From ZC4RG42 sp003242425 (GTDB taxonomy: Bacteria; Pseudomonadota; Gammaproteobacteria; Burkholderiales; SG8-39), in assembly GCA_937907425.1 (NCBI GenBank), contig CALCIE010000038.1, positions 1 to 8,745 of the forward strand: a stretch of 8,745 nucleotides of DNA. The letters run 5' to 3'. How positions within the stretch are numbered: the first letter of the stretch is position 1; every line of letters begins with the position of its first letter. Shown here one piece after another: positions 1-8,284 of the stretch. The notes below the pieces were generated by a model, which was not told the DNA's origin, ran no database searches, and worked only from the letters and a program-made list of their open reading frames with translations. The position numbers and the translations under genes were made by a program.

Positions 1-2
1 CC

Positions 3-1883
3 ACCACAGGCAGCACGGTGATCGCCACCGACCCCATCGTGCGGGTGAGCGGTGCCGACGCCGCGGCGATCTACACCTCACAGACGGGTGCGCAGCCGAA
101 CGTGATCACCGTCAACGGCGGTCATCTGGAGGCCAGCCAGGGACCGATTGTCGTCGCAACAGCCGGAGCGAACAGTGTTGTCTCCATCAACGGCCCTGTC
201 ACGCTCGTGCCCGGCATGGTGGCGGGTCGCCCGACGTTCGCGATCGTGCGCGGGGGTATGCCTGTCCAGCTTGACCTCAACCTCACCGACGTGGCGGGCG
301 CGACGGGCGATTTTCTGGTGAACGACGCCTCCGCCCACACCGTCAATTTCCGCATGCTCCGAAGCGCCTGGTCCGGCAATTTGGAAGCCGATCCGGTCCA
401 TACCGTGAATGTCGATCTGGCCGCTTCGCGATGGACGGGCTGGGCGGCCAATGCCAGCCTGATCGCACTCGACGCCGCCGGCGCATGGCACATGACCGGG
501 TCCTCGAACGCGGACGAGGTGCGCAATGCCGGCTTGATCCGCTTCGTGCCCCAGGCGGGCGCTTTTTCGACCTTGACGGTGAGCAACTACGTGGGGCAGG
601 GCGGCGTGCTGGCACTCAACACCATGTTCGACGGCGACGGCTCGCCCAGCGACCTGCTGGTGATCGACGGCGGCACGGCGACCGGCTCGACGGGCCTGCT
701 CGTCACCTATGCCGGCGGCAGCGGCGCGCCGACCGTGGGCGACGGCATCCGCGTGGTGCAGGTGATCAACGGCGGCGCGACGAATCTGGACGCCTTCCAT
801 CTCGCCGGGCGGGTCGCGGCCGGCGCTTATGAATACGCGCTGTTCCGCGGCGGCGCCACCAGCCCCGAGGACTGGTTCCTGCGAACCGTCGTCGATGTGA
901 ACGGCGCGCCGGTTTATCGGCCGGAGGTGCCGCTGTACGCGCCCGTTCCGGCACTGGCACGTCATCTGGGCTTGGCAAGCCTCGGCACTTTGCACGAACG
1001 CATCGGCGAGCAGCTCAACAACGAGCAGCCCATCGAGCCGGCGCGCTTCGGCAACGGCGCATGGTTGCGCCTCATCGGCGAGCATGGCGAAAACCGCTGG
1101 TCCGGTCCACTCGACGTGCGTGCCCGCCATCTCGAGCTGATCGGCATCCAGGTCGGCCACGACCTGCATCGCGACCTGCGCGAGGACGGCCGCCGCGACC
1201 ATGCCGGCGTCTACGTGGCTTACACCGAGGCCAGGGCGGATATCCGCGGCGCGGCGATGGGCCAGCAGCGTCTCGATGTCGGGCGCGTGAAACTGGATGG
1301 TCCCGCGCTGGGCGGCTATTGGACCCGCTTCGGTCCGTCGGGTGCTTATCTGGATGCTGTGGCGCAGGTCAACTGGTTCGACGTGCAGGCCGATTCCGAC
1401 CATGGCGCACGCCTGGACACGAGCGGCTGGGCGCTGGCCGCATCGTTGGAAGCCGGGTATCCCTTCCGCATCGGGGAGCGCTGGCAACTGGAGCCGCAGG
1501 CGCAGATCGTTTATCAGACCGTAAGCGTCGACGCCGACCGCGACGCGTATTCGAAAATCGCATGGGCTGAAGACGATGCGGTGACCGGTCGTGTCGGCGC
1601 ACGGCTGCAATACAGACGCAAGGCGGGTGACAAGCTGTGGCAGCCGTACCTCAAGGTCGATCTCTGGCACACCTTCAGCGGTACGGACCGGACGAAGTTT
1701 GATCAGGGGATGGCGCTTTCCAACCGCTTCGGGCACAGCGGGGCGGAGGCAGGCGCGGGAATCACCGTGCGTTTTTCGCGCCGGACCAGCTTCTATGGCC
1801 ACCTGGATTACCAGTGGTCCCTGGGCGGCAGGGAGCGTTATACGGCGGTTCAGGGCGCCGCGGGCCTGAGGTTCGACTGGTAA
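3..1883 (+). CDS. Autotransporter (type V secretion), C-terminal part; 5' end outside the window
   Basis: This is the 3' part of a classical monomeric autotransporter. The frame is open to the left edge; the GTG at 18 is an internal Val codon, not a start, since it has no ribosome binding site and passenger-like sequence precedes it. From the left edge to about 590 the protein is rich in Gly, Ala, Val and Asn with short alternating beta strands, as in a pertactin-like beta-helix passenger. Roughly 590-890 resembles the conserved autochaperone segment (LVIDGG, GLLVTYAGG, GDGIRVVQV, GAYEYALFRGG), which drives passenger folding at the cell surface. A linker with PEVPLYAPVPALARHLGL and LGTLHERIG follows, then the beta-barrel from about 1050 (NGAWLRL) to the end. 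The barrel ends in GLRFDW, a terminal aromatic residue typical of outer-membrane proteins recognised by the BAM complex. The passenger's own activity (adhesin, protease or other) cannot be told from this part. The family call is firm. Confidence 0.93.
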   Translation, partial: TTGSTVIATDPIVRVSGADAAAIYTSQTGAQPNVITVNGGHLEASQGPIVVATAGANSVVSINGPVTLVPGMVAGRPTFAIVRGGMPVQLDLNLTDVAGATGDFLVNDASAHTVNFRMLRSAWSGNLEADPVHTVNVDLAASRWTGWAANASLIALDAAGAWHMTGSSNADEVRNAGLIRFVPQAGAFSTLTVSNYVGQGGVLALNTMFDGDGSPSDLLVIDGGTATGSTGLLVTYAGGSGAPTVGDGIRVVQVINGGATNLDAFHLAGRVAAGAYEYALFRGGATSPEDWFLRTVVDVNGAPVYRPEVPLYAPVPALARHLGLASLGTLHERIGEQLNNEQPIEPARFGNGAWLRLIGEHGENRWSGPLDVRARHLELIGIQVGHDLHRDLREDGRRDHAGVYVAYTEARADIRGAAMGQQRLDVGRVKLDGPALGGYWTRFGPSGAYLDAVAQVNWFDVQADSDHGARLDTSGWALAASLEAGYPFRIGERWQLEPQAQIVYQTVSVDADRDAYSKIAWAEDDAVTGRVGARLQYRRKAGDKLWQPYLKVDLWHTFSGTDRTKFDQGMALSNRFGHSGAEAGAGITVRFSRRTSFYGHLDYQWSLGGRERYTAVQGAAGLRFDW

Positions 1884-1915
1884 GCAGGGTGGCTCGCCGG
1901 GCCTTCGGTCGCCAG

Positions 1916-1943
1916 GCGGGCCTGCCTTGCCCGTCAGGCCGGC
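1916..1943 (+). repeat. Imperfect inverted repeat 33 bases after the autotransporter stop
   Basis: The arms 1916-1924 (GCGGGCCTG) and 1935-1943 (CAGGCCGGC) pair over nine positions with one mismatch around a 10-base loop. Its position just after a stop codon suggests a role in ending or protecting the autotransporter mRNA. No T tract follows, so it is not a canonical intrinsic terminator. Chance pairing in GC-rich DNA is possible. Confidence 0.3.
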
Positions 1944-2124
1944 GAAGGAGGCCATTGACCTGCATCCCGTACGACGGGGTGAAGCCGTCGCGGTTCGCAG
2001 GCATGACGTCTGGCGACCTGCGCAGCCTGTTTGATCCGATGCCCTGCATGGGTTTATCACTTGTCCGCCGCGGATCGTCACAGGAGATTAAATATCCTTT
2101 TCTGCAGCGCCGGCGCGGCGGTCG

Positions 2125-2153
2125 GATGCCCGCAGCCCTTTAGGGCATCGGGC
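2125..2153 (+). repeat. Inverted repeat with two mutually exclusive hairpins
   Basis: Two foldings compete for the same bases. One pairs GATGCCC (2125-2131) with GGGCATC (2143-2149), a perfect 7-bp stem with an 11-base loop. The other nests GCCC (2135-2138) with GGGC (2143-2146) inside GCCCG (2128-2132) with CGGGC (2149-2153), separated by a 2x2 internal loop. A T-rich stretch (2162-2181) begins about 12 bases downstream, too far for a standard intrinsic terminator. It may be the end of the autotransporter transcript or part of a tig leader; the sequence does not decide. Confidence 0.4.
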
Positions 2154-2259
2154 GCGCATGGTATCTTTCGGCTTTAGTTTTCGGCGCCGGCTTCGTCGGG
2201 TACCCGCCAAGGGGCCGGGCGGACGGCGCCTGTTTACCTAAGCATCTGGTGAAAAAGAA

Positions 2260-2283
2260 AAATGCGTGTTGCGATACGCATTT
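2260..2283. repeat. Perfect 8-bp inverted repeat upstream of tig, with a T-rich tail on the minus strand
   Basis: AAATGCGT (2260-2267) and ACGCATTT (2276-2283) are exact reverse complements around the loop GTTGCGAT. On the plus strand an A-rich run (2251-2262) precedes it and only TTT closes it. Read on the minus strand, the hairpin runs directly into a T-rich tail, which is the form of an intrinsic terminator for leftward transcription. No leftward gene is visible to its right, so an operator or a leader structure for tig is an alternative. It lies about 85 bases before the tig start. Confidence 0.5.
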
Positions 2284-2367
2284 AGGTTCCGGCGCCCCAC
2301 GGCGTAAGGGTTCCAGTCTCTTCTTTGCACCAACTCATCGTTCACGTCATTCTGGATGTCCTCCCGC

Positions 2368-3672
2368 ATGCAAAGCACCGTTGAAAACCTGGGGCAGCTC
2401 GAACGCCGCCTCACCATGGCCGTTCCCCTTGCGCAAATCGATAAAAAGGTCGACGAGCGTCTCAAGCGCCTGGCGCGCACCGTAAAGATGCCGGGTTTCC
2501 GTCCGGGCAAGGTGCCGCTCAAGCTGGTGGCCCAGCAATACGGCCCGCAAGTGCGCTCCGAAGTCATCGGCGACGAGGTCCAGAAGGCGTTCAGCGAAGC
2601 GGTACGCGGGCAGAACCTGCGCGTGGCCGGCTATCCGCGCTTCGAACCGAAGCCCGACGCCCCGGCCGACGAGCTGCATTTCCACGCCACGTTCGAGGTC
2701 TATCCCGAGTTCGAACCGGCCGACCTCTCCGGGGTGACGATCGAACGGCCGGTCCTCACGGTGACCGACGCCGAGGTCGACAAGACCATCGAAGTGCTGC
2801 GCAAGCAGCGGGCGCATTTCCATGCGGCCGACCGGGCCGCCCAGGACGGCGACCGCGTCACCATCGATTTCGTCGGCACCATTGACGGGGCGGAGTTCGA
2901 AGGCGGCAAGGGCGAGGATTTCGCCTTCGTGCTGGGCGAAGGGCGCATGCTCGCGGACTTCGAAAACGGCGTGCGCGGCATGAGCGCCGGCGAGACGAAG
3001 AACGTCACCGTGAAATTCCCCGACGACTATGCCGGCAAGGAGGTTGCAGGCAAGGAAGCGAGCTTCGCCATCACCTGCAAGCGCGTCGAGGCGCCGCATT
3101 TGCCCGAAGTGGATTCCGAGTTCGCACGCCAGCTGGGCATCGCCGACGGCGACGTCGAGCGCCTGCGCGCGGAAATCAAGGCCAACGTCGAGCGCGAGGT
3201 CAAGAAACGCCTGGGCGGCGAAGTGAAACAGAAGGTCATGCAGGCCCTGCTGGACGCGAACAAGGTCGAGCTGCCCAAGGCCCTGGTCGAAATGGAACAG
3301 GAGCGGCTGGTGCAGAACGCGCGCCGCGATCTGGAAGCGCGCGGCATCAAGATGGAAGGCATCCCGCTCGATCCCAAACTGTTCGAGGAGCAGGCCACGC
3401 GCCGTGTCACGCTGGGCCTGATCATCGGCGAGCTGGTCAAACGTCACGATTTGGCCGCCAAACCGGAACAGGTGCGGGCACTGATCGAGGAGTTCTCCCT
3501 CGCCTATGAGCAGCCGGACGAGGTGGTAAAATGGGTCTACTCTCAACCGGAGCGGCTCGCTGAATTCGAAGCGCTCGCCGTCGAGGACAATGTCGTCGAC
3601 TGGGTGCTGAAGCAGGCCAAGGTGGTGGACCAGCCCGCCGACTTCGAGAAACTCATGGGGAACGCAGCATGA
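2368..3672 (+). CDS. tig: Trigger factor, ribosome-associated chaperone and peptidyl-prolyl isomerase
   Basis: Trigger factor binds the ribosome near the exit tunnel and shields nascent chains in the cytoplasm; it also catalyses prolyl cis-trans isomerisation. The 434-residue product matches the usual length. Domains in order: an N-terminal ribosome-binding domain with the signature GFRPGKVP at 43-50; an FKBP-type isomerase domain at about 150-241 (GDRVTIDFVGTIDG at 161-174); and a helical C-terminal chaperone domain, about 265-434. I chose the second of two in-frame ATGs (2368 rather than 2356): the signature then falls at residues 43-50, as in E. coli trigger factor, and the protein begins MQSTVE, close to the E. 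coli MQVSVE. Neither ATG has a recognisable Shine-Dalgarno. Its last codon and stop overlap the clpP start (ATGA), so it is first in a tig-clpP-clpX operon. The N-terminal sequence looks betaproteobacterial. Confidence 0.97.
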   Translation: MQSTVENLGQLERRLTMAVPLAQIDKKVDERLKRLARTVKMPGFRPGKVPLKLVAQQYGPQVRSEVIGDEVQKAFSEAVRGQNLRVAGYPRFEPKPDAPADELHFHATFEVYPEFEPADLSGVTIERPVLTVTDAEVDKTIEVLRKQRAHFHAADRAAQDGDRVTIDFVGTIDGAEFEGGKGEDFAFVLGEGRMLADFENGVRGMSAGETKNVTVKFPDDYAGKEVAGKEASFAITCKRVEAPHLPEVDSEFARQLGIADGDVERLRAEIKANVEREVKKRLGGEVKQKVMQALLDANKVELPKALVEMEQERLVQNARRDLEARGIKMEGIPLDPKLFEEQATRRVTLGLIIGELVKRHDLAAKPEQVRALIEEFSLAYEQPDEVVKWVYSQPERLAEFEALAVEDNVVDWVLKQAKVVDQPADFEKLMGNAA

Positions 3673-4337
3673 CGCGAACTGTCTGGTCACCTACCGCGGG
3701 CATCGACCCGTACGCGGCCTACGAGGATCCGCGCGCCCTCGGCCTCGTGCCGATGGTCATCGAACAGAGCGGTCGCGGCGAGCGCGCCTACGACATCTAT
3801 TCCCGCCTGCTGAAGGAGCGGGTGGTGTTCCTGGTCGGGCCGGTGAACGAGGTGTCGGCTAACCTCATCGTCGCGCAGCTTCTTTTTCTCGAATCCGAGA
3901 ACCCGGACAAGGATATTTCGTTCTATATCAATTCCCCGGGCGGTTCGGTTTCCGCGGGGCTGGCGATCTACGACACCATGCAGTTCATCAAGCCCGACGT
4001 CTCGACCCTGTGCATCGGCCAGGCGGCGAGCATGGGGGCGCTGCTACTGTGCGCCGGCGCGAAGGGCAAGCGCTACTGCCTGCCCAACTCGCGCGTGATG
4101 ATCCACCAGCCCATGGGCGGTTTCCAGGGCCAGGCTTCGGACATCGAAATCCATGCCCGCGAGATCCTGTATCTCAAGGCGAAACTGAACGAGATCATGG
4201 CCAAGCACACCGGTCAGTCGGTCGAACGGATCGCGAAGGACACCGACCGGGACAATTTCCTATCGGCTGAAGAGGCCATGAAGTATGGTCTGGTGGACCG
4301 TATCCTCACCTCGAGGACCGAGTCGGCGGGCGTATAA
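3669..4337 (+). CDS. clpP: ATP-dependent Clp protease, proteolytic subunit ClpP
   Basis: ClpP forms the double-heptameric barrel in which ClpX (and ClpA, if present) degrades unfolded substrates. The serine protease triad is intact: Ser121 in GQAASMGA, His146 in MIHQPMGG and Asp195 in DTDRDNF, with the same spacing as E. coli Ser111, His136 and Asp185. The conserved INSPGGSVSAG (residues 87-97), which helps form the oxyanion region, is present. At 222 residues it is longer than E. coli ClpP (207). Most of the difference lies before the conserved LVPMVIEQ, where about 24 residues form a likely autocatalytically removed propeptide, against 14 in E. coli. The start overlaps the tig stop by ATGA, and GGGGAA at 3657-3662 is a fitting ribosome binding site six bases upstream, so translational coupling with tig is likely. 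No promoter of its own is apparent. Confidence 0.98.
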   Translation: MTRTVWSPTAGIDPYAAYEDPRALGLVPMVIEQSGRGERAYDIYSRLLKERVVFLVGPVNEVSANLIVAQLLFLESENPDKDISFYINSPGGSVSAGLAIYDTMQFIKPDVSTLCIGQAASMGALLLCAGAKGKRYCLPNSRVMIHQPMGGFQGQASDIEIHAREILYLKAKLNEIMAKHTGQSVERIAKDTDRDNFLSAEEAMKYGLVDRILTSRTESAGV

Positions 4338-4341
4338 GGAG
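4336..4341 (+). promoter_or_regulatory. Shine-Dalgarno of clpX, overlapping the clpP stop codon
   Basis: AAGGAG begins within the clpP TAA (4335-4337) and lies 10 bases before the clpX ATG at 4352. It confirms that start. Ribosomes terminating on clpP would sit directly over the clpX initiation site, which fits coupled production of the two partner subunits. Confidence 0.85.
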
Positions 4342-4351
4342 CAGCACCACA

Positions 4352-5620
4352 ATGTCGGACAAAAGCGGCGGCGAAAAACTTCTCTACTGTTCGTTCTGCG
4401 GTAAGAGCCAGCACGAGGTACGGAAGCTCATCGCCGGCCCGTCGGTGTTCATCTGCGACGAATGCATCGAGCTCTGCAACGACATCATTCGCGAGGAGAG
4501 CGCGAGCGATAAGCTCGGCAAGTCCTCGCGCGCCGATCTGCCCACGCCGCAGGAGATCCGCGCCATCCTGGACCAGTACGTCATCGGCCAGGAGCACGCC
4601 AAGAAGATCCTGTCGGTCGCGGTGTACAACCATTACAAGCGGTTGAAGCACCTCAACAAGACCGGCGACGATGTCGAGCTGTCGAAGTCGAACATCCTGC
4701 TCATCGGTCCGACCGGTTCGGGCAAGACGCTGCTCGCGCAGACGCTTGCGCGGCTGCTCAACGTGCCCTTCGTGATCGCCGACGCGACCACGCTCACCGA
4801 AGCCGGCTACGTCGGCGAGGATGTCGAGAACATCATCCAGAAACTGCTGCAGAACTGCGACTACGACGTCGAGAAAGCCAAGCGCGGCATCGTCTACATC
4901 GACGAGATCGACAAGATTTCGCGCAAATCCGACAACCCGTCGATCACGCGCGACGTGTCGGGCGAAGGCGTGCAGCAGGCCTTGCTGAAACTGATCGAGG
5001 GCACGATCGCCTCGGTGCCGCCGCAGGGCGGCCGCAAGCACCCGAACCAGGACTTCGTGCAGGTCGACACGACCAATATCCTGTTCATCTGCGGCGGCGC
5101 CTTCGACGGCCTGGAGAAGATCATCCGTCAGCGCTCGGAGAAGACCGGCATCGGCTTCGGCGCCGAGGTGCGCAGCCTGAGCAACAGCAAGGACATCAGC
5201 GAAGTGTTGAAGGGCGTGGAGCCCGAAGACCTGATCAAGTTCGGTCTCATCCCCGAGTTCGTCGGGCGCCTTCCGGTGGTGGCGACGCTGGAGGAACTGG
5301 ACGAGACCGCGCTGATCCGCATTCTCACCGAGCCGAAGAACGCGCTTATCAAGCAGTACCAGAAGCTGTTCTCGATGGAAGGCGTGGAACTGGAGGTCCG
5401 CCCGGACGCGTTGCACGCGATCGCGCAACGCGCGCTGGCGCGCAAGACCGGCGCGCGCGGCCTGCGTTCGATCCTCGAGCATGCGCTGCTCGACACCATG
5501 TACGAATTGCCGGCGTTGGAAAACGTCAGCAAAGTGGTGGTGGACGAAGCGACCATCCTGGGCGAAGGTAAGCCGTTGCTCGTCTACTCCGATCAGCCCA
5601 AGGTGGCCGGATCGGCCTGA
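4352..5620 (+). CDS. clpX: ATP-dependent Clp protease, ATP-binding subunit ClpX
   Basis: ClpX is a hexameric AAA+ unfoldase that recognises tagged or exposed degrons, threads substrates through its pore and feeds ClpP. The 422 residues show the full architecture and nearly the same numbering as the E. coli protein: an N-terminal zinc-binding domain with Cys13, Cys16, Cys35 and Cys38; Walker A GPTGSGKT at 119-126 (Lys125); pore-loop Tyr153 in GYVG; Walker B with Asp184-Glu185 in YIDEIDKI; the RKH pore loop at 228-230; the IGF loop for docking on ClpP in KTGIGFGAE; and the sensor-2 motif GARGLRS. All key residues are present. It lies 14 bases after clpP with a shared ribosome binding site and is the last gene of the operon; a 116-base gap with hairpins and a promoter separates it from lon. 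Confidence 0.99.
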   Translation: MSDKSGGEKLLYCSFCGKSQHEVRKLIAGPSVFICDECIELCNDIIREESASDKLGKSSRADLPTPQEIRAILDQYVIGQEHAKKILSVAVYNHYKRLKHLNKTGDDVELSKSNILLIGPTGSGKTLLAQTLARLLNVPFVIADATTLTEAGYVGEDVENIIQKLLQNCDYDVEKAKRGIVYIDEIDKISRKSDNPSITRDVSGEGVQQALLKLIEGTIASVPPQGGRKHPNQDFVQVDTTNILFICGGAFDGLEKIIRQRSEKTGIGFGAEVRSLSNSKDISEVLKGVEPEDLIKFGLIPEFVGRLPVVATLEELDETALIRILTEPKNALIKQYQKLFSMEGVELEVRPDALHAIAQRALARKTGARGLRSILEHALLDTMYELPALENVSKVVVDEATILGEGKPLLVYSDQPKVAGSA

Positions 5621-5624
5621 AATG

Positions 5625-5660
5625 CCGGGCGCGCGTGAAAAGCGCCCCGGTCAACGCGCG
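5625..5660 (+). repeat. Overlapping inverted repeats just after clpX
   Basis: Two alternative stems share the same left arm. CCGGGCGC (5625-5632) can pair with GCGCCC plus GG (5642-5650, one bulged C) around a GCGTGAAAA loop. CGCGCGT (5630-5636) can instead pair with ACGCGCG (5654-5660), a perfect 7-bp stem with a 17-base loop. No T run follows either. It may mark the 3' end of the tig-clpP-clpX mRNA, by a factor-dependent route or as a stability element. Confidence 0.4.
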
Positions 5661-5677
5661 ATGCCGCGTAAGCATTG

Positions 5678-5706
5678 CTTGAACATGCAGGGCGCTGCCC
5701 TCATGT
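5678..5706 (+). promoter_or_regulatory. Putative heat-shock (sigma-32) promoter of lon
   Basis: CTTGAAC at 5678-5684 matches the sigma-32 -35 consensus CTTGAAA in six of seven positions. CCTCATGT at 5699-5706 matches the -10 consensus CCCCATnT with one mismatch. The spacer is 14 bases, within the known range for this sigma factor. Transcription would start near 5711-5714, giving lon a leader of about 25 bases. lon is a sigma-32 target in E. coli and many proteobacteria, which supports the call. The match is by eye; start-site mapping is absent. Confidence 0.65.
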
Positions 5707-5708
5707 TC
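5681..5708 (+). repeat. 12-bp dyad with one bulged base, spanning the lon promoter
   Basis: GAACATG (5681-5687) plus AGGGC (5689-5693) pairs exactly with GCCCT (5697-5701) plus CATGTTC (5702-5708); C5688 is the only unpaired base in the stem and the loop is GCT. It is the longest inverted repeat I found in the window. It overlaps most of the putative -35 and all of the -10. It could be an operator, or the terminator hairpin of the clpX transcript, although the bases after it (GTTACTGTT) are a poor T tract. Confidence 0.7.
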
Positions 5709-5736
5709 GTTACTGTTCCGTCTCGGGGGTACCCGC

Positions 5737-8151
<2,415 letters not shown>

Positions 8152-8164
8152 GTGTTTCAACAAC

Positions 8165-8200
8165 ATGCCGGCGGCCGCGAGGCCGGCCGGCATTGTTTTG
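8165..8200 (+). terminator. Intrinsic (Rho-independent) terminator of lon
   Basis: ATGCCGGC (8165-8172) pairs perfectly with GCCGGCAT (8186-8193), and GGCC (8173-8176) with GGCC (8181-8184). Only G8185 bulges, and the loop is GCGA, a stable GNRA tetraloop. The stem runs into TTGTTTTG, and it starts 13 bases after the lon stop codon. This should separate lon from hupB, so hupB needs a promoter in the roughly 85 bases that follow. Confidence 0.88.
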
Positions 8201-8216
8201 CCGGGAGCGATTGCTT

Positions 8217-8231
8217 CCGCCGATCAGGCGG
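8217..8231 (+). repeat. Small inverted repeat in the hupB upstream region
   Basis: CCGCC (8217-8221) and GGCGG (8227-8231) form a 5-bp stem around GATCA. It directly follows TTGCTT (8211-8216), which could be a -35 hexamer, but the matching -10 position reads only CAGAGT, so I do not call a promoter here. It is short enough to be chance. Confidence 0.25.
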
Positions 8232-8251
8232 CGCAGAGTTGGGAGGGGCGC

Positions 8252-8267
8252 CGTGTTGGACAACACG
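8252..8267. repeat. Perfect 7-bp palindrome in the hupB leader, possible operator or hairpin
   Basis: CGTGTTG (8252-8258) and CAACACG (8261-8267) are exact reverse complements separated by GA. The element ends seven bases before the hupB Shine-Dalgarno. As DNA it has the form of a compact dimer-binding site; as RNA it would fold with a GGAC loop close to the ribosome binding site. Either could control HU synthesis. Confidence 0.55.
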
Positions 8268-8284
8268 ACTGACAAGGAGATACA

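Larger units (their letters stand above)
1884..2367. other. Gene-free region between the autotransporter and tig
   Basis: I find no credible gene in these roughly 480 bases; the long frames crossing it on either strand are extensions of shadows of the autotransporter. It holds three inverted repeats (listed separately) and two patches richer in A and T, about 2079-2105 and 2230-2285, in otherwise GC-rich sequence. The tig-clpP-clpX promoter should lie here, but I could not find a -35/-10 pair with acceptable spacing for either the housekeeping or the heat-shock sigma factor. No hairpin here is directly followed by a run of T on the plus strand, so the end of the autotransporter transcript is also undefined. 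Confidence 0.7.

Noticed and set aside
18..20. GTG at 18 as the start of the autotransporter
   Set aside because: The frame stays open to the window edge, no ribosome binding site precedes it, and an autotransporter needs a signal peptide that is absent here.
78..2081. A 667-residue open frame on the minus strand opposite the autotransporter
   Set aside because: It is a shadow of a strongly supported plus-strand gene in GC-rich DNA. Its product is rich in Arg, Ala, Gly and His with no recognisable domain, and it runs on into the non-coding region.
2061..2094. TTGTCC and TTAAAT as a sigma-70 promoter upstream of tig
   Set aside because: The hexamers are 21 bases apart, too far for a standard promoter, and the -10 match is only partial.
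2126..2143. Five-codon ORF MPAAL as a leader peptide
   Set aside because: It has no close ribosome binding site, no run of regulatory codons, and lies inside the hairpin arms; such tiny frames arise readily by chance.
2295..2300. CCCCAC as a sigma-32 -10 element for tig
   Set aside because: The only TTG-like candidate upstream (TTGCGA at 2269-2274) is 20 bases away, outside the accepted spacing, and matches the -35 poorly.
2347..3690. Long minus-strand frames opposite tig, and similar ones opposite clpX (4214-5482) and lon (6202-8193)
   Set aside because: They mirror conserved genes and are explained by high GC at third codon positions. The products show only low-complexity His, Asp, Leu and Arg patterns, and the plus-strand genes are certain.
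8256..8284. TTGGAC and GATACA as a hupB promoter
   Set aside because: The -10 would abut the GTG start and make the clear Shine-Dalgarno at 8274-8279 useless.
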